NCBI GenBank assembly: GCA_903903925.1
Contig: CAIVAU010000130.1
Location: forward strand, 1 to 64,000
Direction: 5' to 3'
Source of the DNA: an uncultured cyanobacterium
GTDB lineage: Bacteria; Cyanobacteriota; Cyanobacteriia; Cyanobacteriales; Nostocaceae
DNA length: 64,000 nt
Shown: one piece after another, positions 1 through 7,587 of the stretch
Layout: each line of letters opens with the position of its first letter
Position numbering within the stretch: the stretch's first letter is position 1
Notes under the pieces: model-generated
Database searches by the model: none
What the model was told of the DNA's origin: nothing
The model's input: only the letters and a program-made list of their open reading frames with translations
Made by a program: the position numbers and the translations under genes

Positions 1-48
1 CACGCTCCTAACCGGGCATTTATCGCACCAGTCAACTATCGGTTTTAA
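1..48 (+). CDS. 3' end of a truncated gene, possibly an outer-membrane protein
   Basis: The first 45 bases read as 15 codons ending ...APVNYRF followed by TAA, and the frame is open to the window edge. A terminal aromatic residue after alternating hydrophobic residues is typical of outer-membrane beta-barrels such as porins or TonB-dependent receptors. That is the only basis for the guess, since the rest of the gene lies outside the window. A short chance frame cannot be excluded. Confidence 0.3.
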   Translation, partial: HAPNRAFIAPVNYRF

Positions 49-70
49 CTGTCAGGACATTTAGAAATAT

Positions 71-84
71 ACCTGTTAACAGGT
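71..84. promoter_or_regulatory. perfect 14-bp palindrome
   Basis: ACCTGTTAACAGGT is a perfect inverted repeat with no spacer, 22 bp after the stop of the truncated frame. It could be a dimer-binding operator or part of a transcript end. No T-run follows, so a classic intrinsic terminator is unlikely. Confidence 0.3.
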
Positions 85-96
85 CGCAAATTGACT

Positions 97-263
97 GTTT
101 CTTTCATTCATAACGGGTGGTGCGCCGCCCGTGGGGCGCTCTTAAGAAACAAGAGGGAGCAGGGAGCAGGGAGTAGGGAGTAGGGAGTAGGGAGTAGGGA
201 GTAGGGAATAGGAGGAGTTTCTTTCATTCATAACGGGTGGTGTGCCGCCCGTGGGGTGCTCTT
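97..263. repeat. 47-bp direct repeat pair flanking a heptamer array
   Basis: Two nearly identical 47-bp copies lie at 97-143 and 217-263, differing at two positions (C/T). Each contains GGGTGG...CGCCGCCCG, able to form a GC-rich stem. Between them, about 153-212, is an array of AGGGAGT/AGGGAGC heptamers. The 120-bp spacing suggests local duplication of the palindromic unit or insertion of the array between two copies. The rest of the 49-391 gap shows no gene. Confidence 0.75.
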
Positions 264-337
264 CAGGTTAAGGAGAGTGGTTAGTTGTTAGTTGTTCAGC
301 ACAGCATAAATGAACTGGCGCAAAAGCCTAGAATACA

Positions 338-378
338 ATTCTTTTGACTTTTGACTTTTGACTTTTGACTTTTGACTT
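338..378. repeat. TTTTGAC heptamer array
   Basis: About five tandem copies of the heptamer TTTTGAC lie just beyond the 3' end of the ferredoxin-like gene. This is a short tandemly repeated repetitive sequence of the kind common in Nostocales intergenic DNA. Confidence 0.8.
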
Positions 379-391
379 CCCCAAAGGGGCG

Positions 392-631
392 CTACCACGT
401 TGGATCACTAAACAGATGAATTGTCAACTCTTCTCGTCCAGGTGGGATGGCAGTAATACAAGCGCGGATTACATCTCCATCCTCCACTTCTACAGTGCAA
501 GCGTGACACGACCCCATCAAACAACCAGTAGGGATAAACACGCCTGCCCGATCTGCTACATCGAGCAGTGGTTCTCCTACTTCGGCTTCAACCGTGACAT
601 CATCTGGGAAAAAGTGAACGCTAATAGTCAC
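392..631 (-). CDS. small 2Fe-2S ferredoxin-like protein
   Basis: A 79-residue soluble protein with a plant-type ferredoxin fold signature. Cys37, Cys42 and Cys45 (C-x4-C-x2-C in GCLMGSCHACTVEV) and Cys58 can ligate a [2Fe-2S] cluster. The last cysteine follows after 12 residues rather than about 29, which resembles the spacing in succinate dehydrogenase iron-sulfur subunits. It follows cobQ on the same strand with a 59-bp gap, so the two may be co-transcribed. A role as electron donor is inferred; its partner is unknown. The similar-sized open frame on the other strand is treated as a shadow. Confidence 0.85.
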   Translation of the reverse strand: MTISVHFFPDDVTVEAEVGEPLLDVADRAGVFIPTGCLMGSCHACTVEVEDGDVIRACITAIPPGREELTIHLFSDPTW

Positions 632-690
632 TCGCTTTGCTCCAATTCAAAATTGGAAATTCAAAATTCAAAATTGAAAACCCTTTGACT

Positions 691-2169
691 TCAAGATAAA
701 AACGGTGTTAAGTCTAAATGGCGTTCTACTTCAGTTGCAAGGGAGTCCAAAAGGTTCTCCCGTTCTTCCCGGTAGTTGGCGACACCCGTAGGCAAAGATT
801 TCAAACCTCGCTGTTGACGCAGGCGATTTAACCAGGCGCGTCGCCAAGGCCCATTATCAAATATCCCATGAAGATAAGTACCCCAAACCGATAGGCAGCT
901 ATCCACTAGTCCTAAATTAACATCGTCAAATAAAGGTTGGTAAGATTGGGGATCTATACCTTGGGTTTCTGTGCGCGATCGCCCTTGGTGGATTTCAAAC
1001 CCAATGACAGGTAAGCCCATTTGTGGAAAATTCGAGCTAACTTGGCGTTGGCGGGCGACTTTCTGTCCTGTAATCACAGTTTTAATCGGTAATAGTCCCA
1101 AGCCTTGATATCTACCTGCTTGTCCCTCTATACCTTCAGGATCAGCTATCATCTGACCTAGTATTTGGTATCCACCACAGATGCCTAAGACTGTACCACC
1201 AGCAGCTGCATAGTATTGAATCGCTTCTGCCATGCCGCTTTTTTGTAGTTGTAGCAAGTCGGGAATAGTCGTTTTCGTCCCTGGTATAATGACTGCATCA
1301 GGATGCCCCAAATCTTGCCTGGGGCTTAAGTATTTTACCGTAACTGAAGATTCCGATTCTAACGGATCAAAGTCAGTAAAATTAGAAATCCTCGGCAGGC
1401 GGATGACTGTGATATTGAGTTCGGTTTGCGATTTTTGCGCTTTACGTTCCAGCAGATCTAGGGAATCTTCAGCAGGAAATGCCTGTTCCAAGTAAGGAAT
1501 AACACCGACAACAGGGATACCAATGCGTTCTTCCAACCACTTGATTCCTGGGTCTAAAAGCGATCGCTGTCCTCGGAACTTGTTGATCACTACACCCCGA
1601 ATTAAAGCGCGTTCCTCTGGTTCCAGTAACTCCAAGGTTCCCACTACATGGGCAAAAGCACCACCTCGGTCAATATCAACGACTAGCAGAGTTGGTGCGT
1701 TCAAATATTTTGCCACTCGCATGTTGGTCAAATCGCGGTGCTTGAGGTTAATCTCCGCAGGACTACCAGCGCCTTCGCAAACAACTAAATCAAATTCTGT
1801 TCCTAAATGCTGTAATGATTCCTCAATTGCCCGCCACCCCATTTCAAAATACTGTTCATAGTACTCAGCCGCGCCCACTTTGCCCACGGACTTTCCCTTG
1901 ATAATCACCTGGGAAGTCATATCACCTTGCGGCTTGAGTAAAATTGGGTTCATTTCTGGCCAAGGAACCACTCCTGCTGCCCAAGCTTGCACTGCCTGAG
2001 CATAACCAATTTCTCCCCCGTTGGCAGTAACATAGGCATTTAAAGCCATATTTTGACCTTTAAAAGGAGCTACTCGCCAACCACGTCTTGACAGAATGCG
2101 ACAAATAGCAGCAGTTATCAGTGATTTTCCTGCGTGGGATGTTGTTCCCACTACCATAATTGCTTTCAT
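691..2169 (-). CDS. cobQ: cobyric acid synthase (CobQ/CbiP)
   Basis: A 492-residue enzyme of cobalamin (in cyanobacteria usually pseudocobalamin) synthesis. It amidates four side-chain carboxylates of adenosylcobyrinate a,c-diamide, using glutamine and ATP. The N-terminal dethiobiotin-synthetase-like ATPase domain starts with the P-loop-like GTTSHAGKS. The C-terminal class I glutamine amidotransferase part carries the nucleophile Cys in LGICGGYQILG and the catalytic His in GTYLHGIF. Length is normal for the family. The ATG at 2169 immediately precedes the conserved MKAIMVVGTTSHAGK start. The next gene downstream encodes the 2Fe-2S protein. No cobalamin riboswitch was recognised in the 213-bp upstream gap. 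Confidence 0.97.
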   Translation of the reverse strand: MKAIMVVGTTSHAGKSLITAAICRILSRRGWRVAPFKGQNMALNAYVTANGGEIGYAQAVQAWAAGVVPWPEMNPILLKPQGDMTSQVIIKGKSVGKVGAAEYYEQYFEMGWRAIEESLQHLGTEFDLVVCEGAGSPAEINLKHRDLTNMRVAKYLNAPTLLVVDIDRGGAFAHVVGTLELLEPEERALIRGVVINKFRGQRSLLDPGIKWLEERIGIPVVGVIPYLEQAFPAEDSLDLLERKAQKSQTELNITVIRLPRISNFTDFDPLESESSVTVKYLSPRQDLGHPDAVIIPGTKTTIPDLLQLQKSGMAEAIQYYAAAGGTVLGICGGYQILGQMIADPEGIEGQAGRYQGLGLLPIKTVITGQKVARQRQVSSNFPQMGLPVIGFEIHQGRSRTETQGIDPQSYQPLFDDVNLGLVDSCLSVWGTYLHGIFDNGPWRRAWLNRLRQQRGLKSLPTGVANYREERENLLDSLATEVERHLDLTPFLS

Positions 2170-2225
2170 AAATTAATTATCAATTTTTTCGGATCGGATC
2201 TCTTAATTTAACGGGTGAAAAACAT

Positions 2226-2303
2226 AGTAAGCAGTGTGTTAGTGGTTATTGTTAACAACTAGCAACTAACCACTAATACCCAACAACTAACAACCAACAA
2301 TAA
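2226..2303. repeat. GTTAGTT-type inverted repeat between cobQ and next gene
   Basis: The stretch has TTAGTGGTTATTGTTAAC-like units followed by their complements (AACAACTAGCAACTAACCACTAA, then CAACTAACAACCAAC). The halves could form an imperfect AT-rich hairpin upstream of cobQ. Similar GTTAGTT tracts recur at 22.75 kb and 37.9 kb. Confidence 0.55.
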
Positions 2304-2382
2304 AGACTTTATGAATGGAGTATGCGCTTCTGTCATTATTGTTCCCACTGACTCCCTAGTCCTAACTCTTTCCCCTTGGATT

Positions 2383-2787
2383 CTAGAAAGGTAGTCTCAA
2401 CCAACGAATCACAGTGTCCATAGCGCGATCGCCCCATGAAGGAGTATGCCAAGGTTTAGATTGGAATTGTTCCAACAACTGGCGACCTAGAGGAGTGAGG
2501 CGAAAGCTATCTGTAATTCCCTGACCATCGACTTCTCGCCGCAGCACACCTACCTGGATTAACCATACCAAAGCATTGTCCGTTACCAATTCCGACAATG
2601 GGCGTTTCGTGTAGCCATGCTGCACACCAGAATTGCCCACAATTTCACTGATCGCTATACGATGAGAGCGCATTGCTTCTAATAAAGACAGAGTGAAGGG
2701 AGAACACACAAGCGATCGCTCAGCTCGTTCTAAGGTGCTACGAGAATAGGTTAAATTTTTTTGGTTCTGGGAATCAACACTTGGCAT
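2383..2787 (-). CDS. Npun_F0494-like conserved cyanobacterial protein, winged-helix-like
   Basis: A 134-residue soluble protein. The text LTYSRSTLERAERSL...GYTKRPLSELV...ALVWLIQVGVLRREVDGQGITDSFRLTPLGRQL resembles a family I recall as Npun_F0494, widespread in cyanobacteria. The segment from about residue 35 to 110, with helices followed by GVLRREVDGQG..FRLTPLGRQLLEQF, looks like a winged-helix fold in which the TPLG motif ends the wing. DNA binding is therefore possible but unproven. It stands alone between cobQ and prxQ, transcribed in the same direction as cobQ. Confidence 0.75.
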   Translation of the reverse strand: MPSVDSQNQKNLTYSRSTLERAERSLVCSPFTLSLLEAMRSHRIAISEIVGNSGVQHGYTKRPLSELVTDNALVWLIQVGVLRREVDGQGITDSFRLTPLGRQLLEQFQSKPWHTPSWGDRAMDTVIRWLRLPF

Positions 2788-3086
2788 TTGGGCTGTTTTG
2801 ATAAATTTCTCTTCCGGTAGATATTTCGTACTATGTATTTTGTATCACTAAATATCTAATTTAACAAATATTTACAGAAATTTCAGCGGCAACACTAGGC
2901 AATGGGCTATCGGTAATTAACTTAAAAAAAGTACATAAAGTTTGATACAATGACTCCAACTAGGGCAAAAGCAGAATTTAAAGAAGAATTCAGGATTCTG
3001 ACTCCTGACTCCTGACTCCTGAGTTCTTTCTGTCACTGTTTTTACTCGCCCTGAACTTAACCTTTCACTAGAGAGATTCTAAAAAT
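2788..3086. repeat. intergenic region with TGACTCC heptamers upstream of prxQ
   Basis: No gene is seen in these 299 bases between divergent genes. From about 2995 to 3023 there are tandem TGACTCC units flanked by GAATTC-rich sequence; a closely similar arrangement lies at 22.83-22.9 kb downstream of coxA. The prxQ start is preceded by AGAGAGATT, a weak ribosome site. Confidence 0.6.
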
Positions 3087-3524
3087 ATGGCTTTAACAGT
3101 TGGTTCTAAGGCGCCGGCATTTACTGTCAAAGACACCAATGGCAATACCGTCTCGTTATCTGATTTCCAGGGCAAGACTGTAGTTTTATATTTCTATCCT
3201 AAAGACGACACCCCTGGCTGTACCAAACAAGCCTGCAGTTTTCGGGATGCTGCTGACACATATACAAGCAACAAAGTTGTGGTATTGGGAGTCAGTGCTG
3301 ATGATGAAGCATCTCATCAAGCATTCACCAACAAATATAACCTAAACTTTCCGCTGTTGGCTGACACTGACCAACAACTCATCAAGGCTTACGATGTTGA
3401 TGGTGGTGGCTATGCCAAACGCGTCACATACGTAATTGATGGCGAGGGTAAAATCACTCACGTTGACGGCAGTGTCAACACAGCTACTCATGCTAACGAC
3501 ATTTTAGCTCAACTAGGTTTGTGA
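3087..3524 (+). CDS. prxQ: peroxiredoxin, PrxQ/BCP type
   Basis: A 145-residue thiol peroxidase that reduces hydrogen peroxide and alkyl hydroperoxides, recycled by thioredoxin. The motif DDTPGCTKQACSF holds peroxidatic Cys45 and resolving Cys50, the five-residue spacing diagnostic of atypical two-cysteine PrxQ/BCP proteins. Pro43 and Thr42 of the active-site loop are present. No signal peptide is visible, so it is probably cytoplasmic. It is monocistronic, divergent from the upstream gene and followed by a stem-forming inverted repeat. Confidence 0.96.
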   Translation: MALTVGSKAPAFTVKDTNGNTVSLSDFQGKTVVLYFYPKDDTPGCTKQACSFRDAADTYTSNKVVVLGVSADDEASHQAFTNKYNLNFPLLADTDQQLIKAYDVDGGGYAKRVTYVIDGEGKITHVDGSVNTATHANDILAQLGL

Positions 3525-3530
3525 AAAAAA

Positions 3531-3617
3531 AGGGTGTAGGGTGTGGGGATTAAAAAAATCCTTTTCCCGCAAATACGATCCACGAACAGGTATAAGTTCC
3601 CACACCCCACACCCTTT
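3531..3617 (+). terminator. long inverted repeat after prxQ
   Basis: AGGGTGTAGGGTGTGGGG (about 3530-3548) is matched by its near-complement CCCACACCCCACACCCTT (about 3599-3617), giving a roughly 18-bp stem with a 50-base loop. It lies just past the prxQ stop and probably ends or stabilises the transcript. It is built from the same GTGTGGG units found as repeats elsewhere. Confidence 0.5.
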
Positions 3618-3634
3618 GAAGTTTTAATGGGTTC

Positions 3635-3705
3635 GTAGTGTGAGCGTCTCGCTCACGAAGCGAGCAAGATGCTCGCACTACCCATCGAAATTAATCACAT
3701 ACTAG
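3635..3705. mobile_element. MITE-like palindromic element, left end missing
   Basis: The 47-bp core at 3635-3681 (GTAGTGTGAGCG...GCTCGCACTAC) is identical to the core at 58530-58576 and close to that at 7151-7198. The right end is ...TTAATCACATACTAG, stopping at a CTAG like the two full copies. A matching left terminus is not found, so this copy seems truncated. Its terminal CTAG overlaps the stop codon of the adjacent reverse-strand gene. Confidence 0.65.
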
Positions 3706-4064
3706 TGAGGTGTGTTTACCTGAAAACGGGGATTTAGTTGTTGCTGACTTGGTTGTTTAAGCAGTTGTTGTTGTTTTGTTCTAAACGTAGCAGCCTCGTC
3801 GTCAAGTTGTTGATTCTGCTCATTCGCATCCCAAGGAGTATTACTGAGCTGAGCACGGTGAAGAAGGTCGAAAATCCCCGTACCCGTAGAATTTACTTCG
3901 CTGCTGTTAGGCGCTAACGGATTGTTATCTTGTGGATTGAGGTTTTGCAGGATATTAGAGCTAGGTTCAGCAAAACTTGGCTGTTGAATTAGTAAGGAAG
4001 CAAAGCTAATTCCAGCCACACTGACAGCAATAAATCGGGTAAGTACTGAAAAAGGCTTTTTCAT
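3702..4064 (-). CDS. small secreted protein of unknown function
   Basis: A 120-residue protein with a Sec signal peptide: basic MKKPF, a hydrophobic stretch at about 9-27, and a probable cleavage after SFA at about residue 32. The mature part is Asn/Gln-rich (SSNILQNLNPQDNNPLAPNSS...QQQLLKQPSQQQLNP) with a short conserved-looking FDLLHRAQLSNTPW segment and no cysteines. I do not recognise a characterised family. The stop codon TAG lies inside the terminal CTAG of a palindromic element, so the native C-terminus may have been changed by insertion. Confidence 0.7.
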   Translation of the reverse strand: MKKPFSVLTRFIAVSVAGISFASLLIQQPSFAEPSSNILQNLNPQDNNPLAPNSSEVNSTGTGIFDLLHRAQLSNTPWDANEQNQQLDDEAATFRTKQQQLLKQPSQQQLNPRFQVNTPH

Positions 4065-4109
4065 GGAGTTTTGAACCTCCGGGTTCTCTAAGTAACTAAT
4101 GTTTCTATT

Positions 4110-5006
4110 CTATGCAAGAGTTCGGCGAAGTTGAGGTTGAATACTCAATAGTGCCACAAGAGCTAAGCCAAGCAACACCAGCAATGCACCGCCAAAAGTG
4201 ACATCACCCCAAAAAGCATGCATCACGACGCTACCTAACCCCCAATTTTGATGGAGATACAGATAACGAATTGGTTCAATTGCATAGCTCAGAGGATTGA
4301 GGGTAGCAACAATCTGCAACCATTTAGGCATGAAGGATAAAGGAGCCAGAGCCGTGCTAGCAAATAATACTGGCAGGTTAGTCACAAAAATTACTGCGAT
4401 TAACTCGATATGTCCGGGTAAAGCAAAAGCTAAACCTAGTGAGAGAGATGTCACGCCTAGAGCTAAGAGGAAGACAATTAGGGCGATCGCTCCCAAACCA
4501 GCTGCATCTGGTAACCCAGCACCTAAGAAGGCTGCTACTGTTACAATCACCGCTGCTTGCAGCAAACTTTGACTAATAATAAAGATCGCTGAAGCCAGAA
4601 CGATAGAAAACCGTGATGCTAACGGAGCCACCAGCAACCGATTCAAAAAGCCGAATTCCCGGTCAAACATGACAGGCAAACCAGCGTTCAGCGCTCCTGC
4701 AAAAGCCGTAAAAACAATGACACCAGCACTTAAGAATTGTCCGTAATTTGCCGTATTGCCAAATATACCCTTAGGTGCATTTTGAAACAGAGCACCAAAC
4801 AGAACCAACCAAATGATCGGCTGAATAATGCCTGCAACGAGTGTCGAGGGACGTCGCTGCAACTGAATGAACAAACGACGCGTTAAAGCGAACGTCTCTT
4901 GCAACAATTCACCAAAAAAATTGGGAGCAGCATCGGTGTAAGCTTGGGGTGCTGCCACTTTCTGCCAGTTAATATCCGATTTGGAAGGTATTAGAGTACC
5001 ACTCAT
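4110..5006 (-). CDS. ABC-2 type transporter permease (DrrB-like)
   Basis: A 298-residue membrane protein with about six hydrophobic segments after a roughly 45-residue cytoplasmic N-terminus. The order and the motif GLPVMFDREFGFLNRLLVAPLASR match the ABC-2 permease family, which includes daunorubicin-resistance DrrB. It starts 10 bp after the ATPase gene and must form a transporter with it, since each partner alone is incomplete. The substrate cannot be read from sequence; lipids, polysaccharides or drugs are typical for the family. Confidence 0.92.
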   Translation of the reverse strand: MSGTLIPSKSDINWQKVAAPQAYTDAAPNFFGELLQETFALTRRLFIQLQRRPSTLVAGIIQPIIWLVLFGALFQNAPKGIFGNTANYGQFLSAGVIVFTAFAGALNAGLPVMFDREFGFLNRLLVAPLASRFSIVLASAIFIISQSLLQAAVIVTVAAFLGAGLPDAAGLGAIALIVFLLALGVTSLSLGLAFALPGHIELIAVIFVTNLPVLFASTALAPLSFMPKWLQIVATLNPLSYAIEPIRYLYLHQNWGLGSVVMHAFWGDVTFGGALLVLLGLALVALLSIQPQLRRTLA

Positions 5007-5016
5007 AGTGATTTGC

Positions 5017-6036
5017 CTATCTCATATTCTGTTTCTTTTCAGCCTTTGGATCGCGACTTCCAGCAGCTGCTAGTTCTGCATCCAATAGTGTTCTTCCGGT
5101 GGCTGCAAGGTAAACGTCATCCAAACTTGGTCGAGATTGGGCAATGCCAAACATTGGTAGCCCAGCAGAATTCAGTGCTTGTTGTATACTAATCAACGCA
5201 TCATTCTGCGGCGTCACCACCAAGTTGAGAGAATTTCCCTGGGCACTATTGATAATGACTTCCTGAACGAACGCTAAAGAATTCAGCAAATCTTTGGCTT
5301 TTTGTGCTTCCTCAATTGGAGAAAACTCGCGGATACGTATAGTGATGCGATCGCCTCCCACATCATCTTTCAACTCTGAAGGTGTTCCTGTGGCAATCAC
5401 AACGCCGCGATCAATAATTGTCACGCGATCCGCTAACGCATCAATCTCTTCTAAATAATGGCTAGTAATGACTACCGTTGTCCCTGCTTCTCTCAGCTTC
5501 CGCAGGAAATCCCATACCACAAAACGGCTTTCTATGTCAAGCCCAACGGTTGGTTCATCTAAAACCAAGACATCTGGTGCATGAAGGAGCCCGGCTGCTA
5601 GGTCTAGACGTTTACGTATCCCACCAGAGTAAGTCCCAGTCTTTTTATCGGCATATTCCTGTAAGCCGAGAAGATCTAGCACTGTTTCAATGCGCTGTTT
5701 TGCACCCCGACTGGGTAGGTGATAAAGCGCCGCCTGGAGTTGCAGGAGTTCGCGACCAGTCAGCACCTTATCTAGAGCAACTTCCTGGGCTACATAGCCT
5801 AGCCTTTGTCTTGCTGCTTTGGGATGGTCTAAGACAGAAATGCCAGAGATTTCTATTTTACCAGCATCTGGTGTGGTCAGAGTACACAAAGCACGTAGCG
5901 TGGTAGTTTTGCCTGCGCCGTTAGGCCCAAGTAAACCAAAGATTTCTCCTGGTTCTACCTGAAAGGAGATGTCCTTTACGGCTTCGACTGTACCGTAGCG
6001 CTTTTTTAAATTCTTAACTAAAACTGCGGGTGCCAT
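5017..6036 (-). CDS. ABC transporter ATP-binding protein (DrrA-like)
   Basis: A 339-residue ATPase that powers the adjacent ABC-2 permease. Walker A is GPNGAGKTT at residues 37-45. The signature is the slightly unusual YSGGIRKRLDLA (YSGG for LSGG), Walker B is VLVLDEPT, and the switch His is in ITSHYLEE. The C-terminal region past about 225 (ITIRI...LDDVYLAATGR) is the extension common in DrrA-like exporters. First gene of a two-gene operon with a 10-bp gap to the permease. Confidence 0.95.
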   Translation of the reverse strand: MAPAVLVKNLKKRYGTVEAVKDISFQVEPGEIFGLLGPNGAGKTTTLRALCTLTTPDAGKIEISGISVLDHPKAARQRLGYVAQEVALDKVLTGRELLQLQAALYHLPSRGAKQRIETVLDLLGLQEYADKKTGTYSGGIRKRLDLAAGLLHAPDVLVLDEPTVGLDIESRFVVWDFLRKLREAGTTVVITSHYLEEIDALADRVTIIDRGVVIATGTPSELKDDVGGDRITIRIREFSPIEEAQKAKDLLNSLAFVQEVIINSAQGNSLNLVVTPQNDALISIQQALNSAGLPMFGIAQSRPSLDDVYLAATGRTLLDAELAAAGSRDPKAEKKQNMR

Positions 6037-6158
6037 GACAGCATATCCCTAACTATACAAATCTCAACAAAGTCTACTCTTATTGTAGACGAGTGAAGAA
6101 ACATGAGAGTTAGCAGTTAGGAGTGAGGAGGAGTTTTTTCCATTCGCCCACCCATTGC

Positions 6159-7004
6159 TTAAGAAGTTATATTCGCCAGATAGTCAGTTAAGTCGGTTTG
6201 GCTGGAAAAATCTAACAACGCCTCACCTAAATTATCCAACTGAGGAATAGATAATCCGCGAATCCGCTGTTCTATTTCAGGCTCAACATTACCCAGCCGA
6301 TGGTTAAGCTGACGGATAATTAATCCCGCCTCTCCTTTTTGTTTTCCGCGTTGCTCTCCACGTTGTTCTCCTTTTTGAAGGATATCTTGATAGATTACAG
6401 ATTCTTGCATCATCTCCTCCCTAAACAGTTGTCGAATTAAATCTTTCTTAAAGCGCAAACCAGCTAAAATTTGTGTACAAGCTGAGATATTCTGTTGCTC
6501 ATCCCTTTCCTCAATCATATCGACTTGGGCGGCGACTTGTTGTAGTAAAGAGTTGGGTGAGTCGGTTCTAGCCAAGATTGCTAGTGGTAAGAGAGCAGGA
6601 TTCGCCAGCAGTGGCTCTGGGTTTTCCTCCCAAAGACGGATGACACGGTATTTATGTCTAGTATTGGTATCGACATACTCAGTTTGAAAAACAATTTCTG
6701 ATGCGGTTTTTTGTAAGAAAATGACTACCTGCTTGATGTCACACCAGTATTGTCGTTTCAACCGTGTATAGTAATCAAGCATGCGAAAGTCCAAAGGCAG
6801 GGTGGATTTCGGTTGGGTTTGAAACTCTAAGTGCAGGATTTGGTCGGATAGTTGCAAGAGTGTCACCGAGTCAGCGCGAATCGGTTCGGTACTGAGTTCG
6901 GTTTTGAGTACCCGTACATCTAAATTATTAGCTTCGAGTAGCCATTGGGCAAACTCGTTAGGGTATTTTTCTGCCAGGTATTTGCAGGTGTTGTCGTAAG
7001 CCAA
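6159..7004 (-). CDS. Rpn-family PD-(D/E)XK nuclease / putative transposase-like protein
   Basis: A 281-residue protein of the recombination-promoting nuclease group common in cyanobacteria. The N-terminal part (MAYDNTCKYLAEKYPNEFA..., then LHLEFQTQPK at about 78-87) carries the E-x-Q variant of the PD-(D/E)XK active site. A charged G-E-Q-R-G-E/K-Q-R/K linker at about 212-226 precedes a C-terminal DUF4351-like helical tail (IIRQLNHRLG...LDNLGEALLDFSSQTDLTDYL). Such proteins are thought to promote recombination or DNA degradation. It is alone on this strand beside a MITE-like element and UPF0175/Uma2 genes. Confidence 0.88.
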   Translation of the reverse strand: MAYDNTCKYLAEKYPNEFAQWLLEANNLDVRVLKTELSTEPIRADSVTLLQLSDQILHLEFQTQPKSTLPLDFRMLDYYTRLKRQYWCDIKQVVIFLQKTASEIVFQTEYVDTNTRHKYRVIRLWEENPEPLLANPALLPLAILARTDSPNSLLQQVAAQVDMIEERDEQQNISACTQILAGLRFKKDLIRQLFREEMMQESVIYQDILQKGEQRGEQRGKQKGEAGLIIRQLNHRLGNVEPEIEQRIRGLSIPQLDNLGEALLDFSSQTDLTDYLANITS

Positions 7005-7117
7005 GGTCGATCGCTAACTTGAGTATTATTTTAACTAGAGTTGTGTAATATAGTACATCATTGTCAAGGCGATCGCACATCTGTGATTTTCTTGACAAAG
7101 AACAGTGGAATGTTAGG

Positions 7118-7227
7118 CTAGTGCTCTGTGTCATTAATTTTGAAGGGTTCGTAGTGTGAGCGTCTCGCTCACGAAGCGAGCTTTCCGGCTCGCACTACCC
7201 ATGAGAATTAATGACATGGACTACTAG
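7118..7227. mobile_element. complete 110-bp MITE-like palindromic element
   Basis: The element starts and ends at CTAG and has imperfect terminal inverted repeats of about 22 bp (CTAGTGCTCTGTGTCATTAATT against CTAGTAGTCCATGTCATTAATT). Its centre, 7151-7198, is the GTAGTGTGAGCG...GGCTCGCACTAC core shared with copies at 3.6 and 58.5 kb, with an internal change (CTTTCCGG for AAGATG). CTAG ends would fit an IS630/Tc1-like mechanism with TA duplication; no transposase is present. Confidence 0.7.
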
Positions 7228-7247
7228 TCGTATATATAACTAAAATA

Positions 7248-7532
7248 ATGAGTAAACTTACAGTTAACTTACGACTACCAAAAGATTTACTTGAGTCGCT
7301 TAACATCCCAGAGACGCAACTAGAAGCACACATTTTAGAACTGGTAGCGTTGGAGTTATTTCGGCAAGAGCGAATTTCAACCGGCAAAGTAGCTGAGTTA
7401 CTAGGAATCTCGAAGTGGGAGTTTATTCAGCTACTAGCACAGCATAAGATCTTATACTTTAGTGAGTCATCAGCGGAGTTAACAGCAGAAGTTGCAACTG
7501 CCCAAACGGTTTTCGAGCGTAAGCATCTGTGA
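7248..7532 (+). CDS. UPF0175 family protein, orphan antitoxin candidate
   Basis: A 94-residue protein with a short N-terminal beta-strand (KLTVNLRLPKDLLESL) and helices LELVALELFRQERISTGKVAELLGISKWEFIQLLAQHKI. The second part is a helix-turn-helix-like segment shared with the UPF0175 protein at 33.9 kb. UPF0175 proteins usually pair with DUF3368 PIN-like toxins, but the next gene here is an Uma2 nuclease, so this is either an orphan or in a non-standard pair. It begins 20 bp after the MITE-like element. Confidence 0.85.
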   Translation: MSKLTVNLRLPKDLLESLNIPETQLEAHILELVALELFRQERISTGKVAELLGISKWEFIQLLAQHKILYFSESSAELTAEVATAQTVFERKHL

Positions 7533-7587
7533 TAGTTGCTAAACCCTATATAATGTATAGATAAAAATATACATCATGAGGTTGAAA

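Noticed and set aside
365-688. Open frame opposite the ferredoxin-like gene
   Set aside because: It lies on the complement of a gene with a clear 2Fe-2S motif and begins and ends in repeats; its protein has no recognisable feature.
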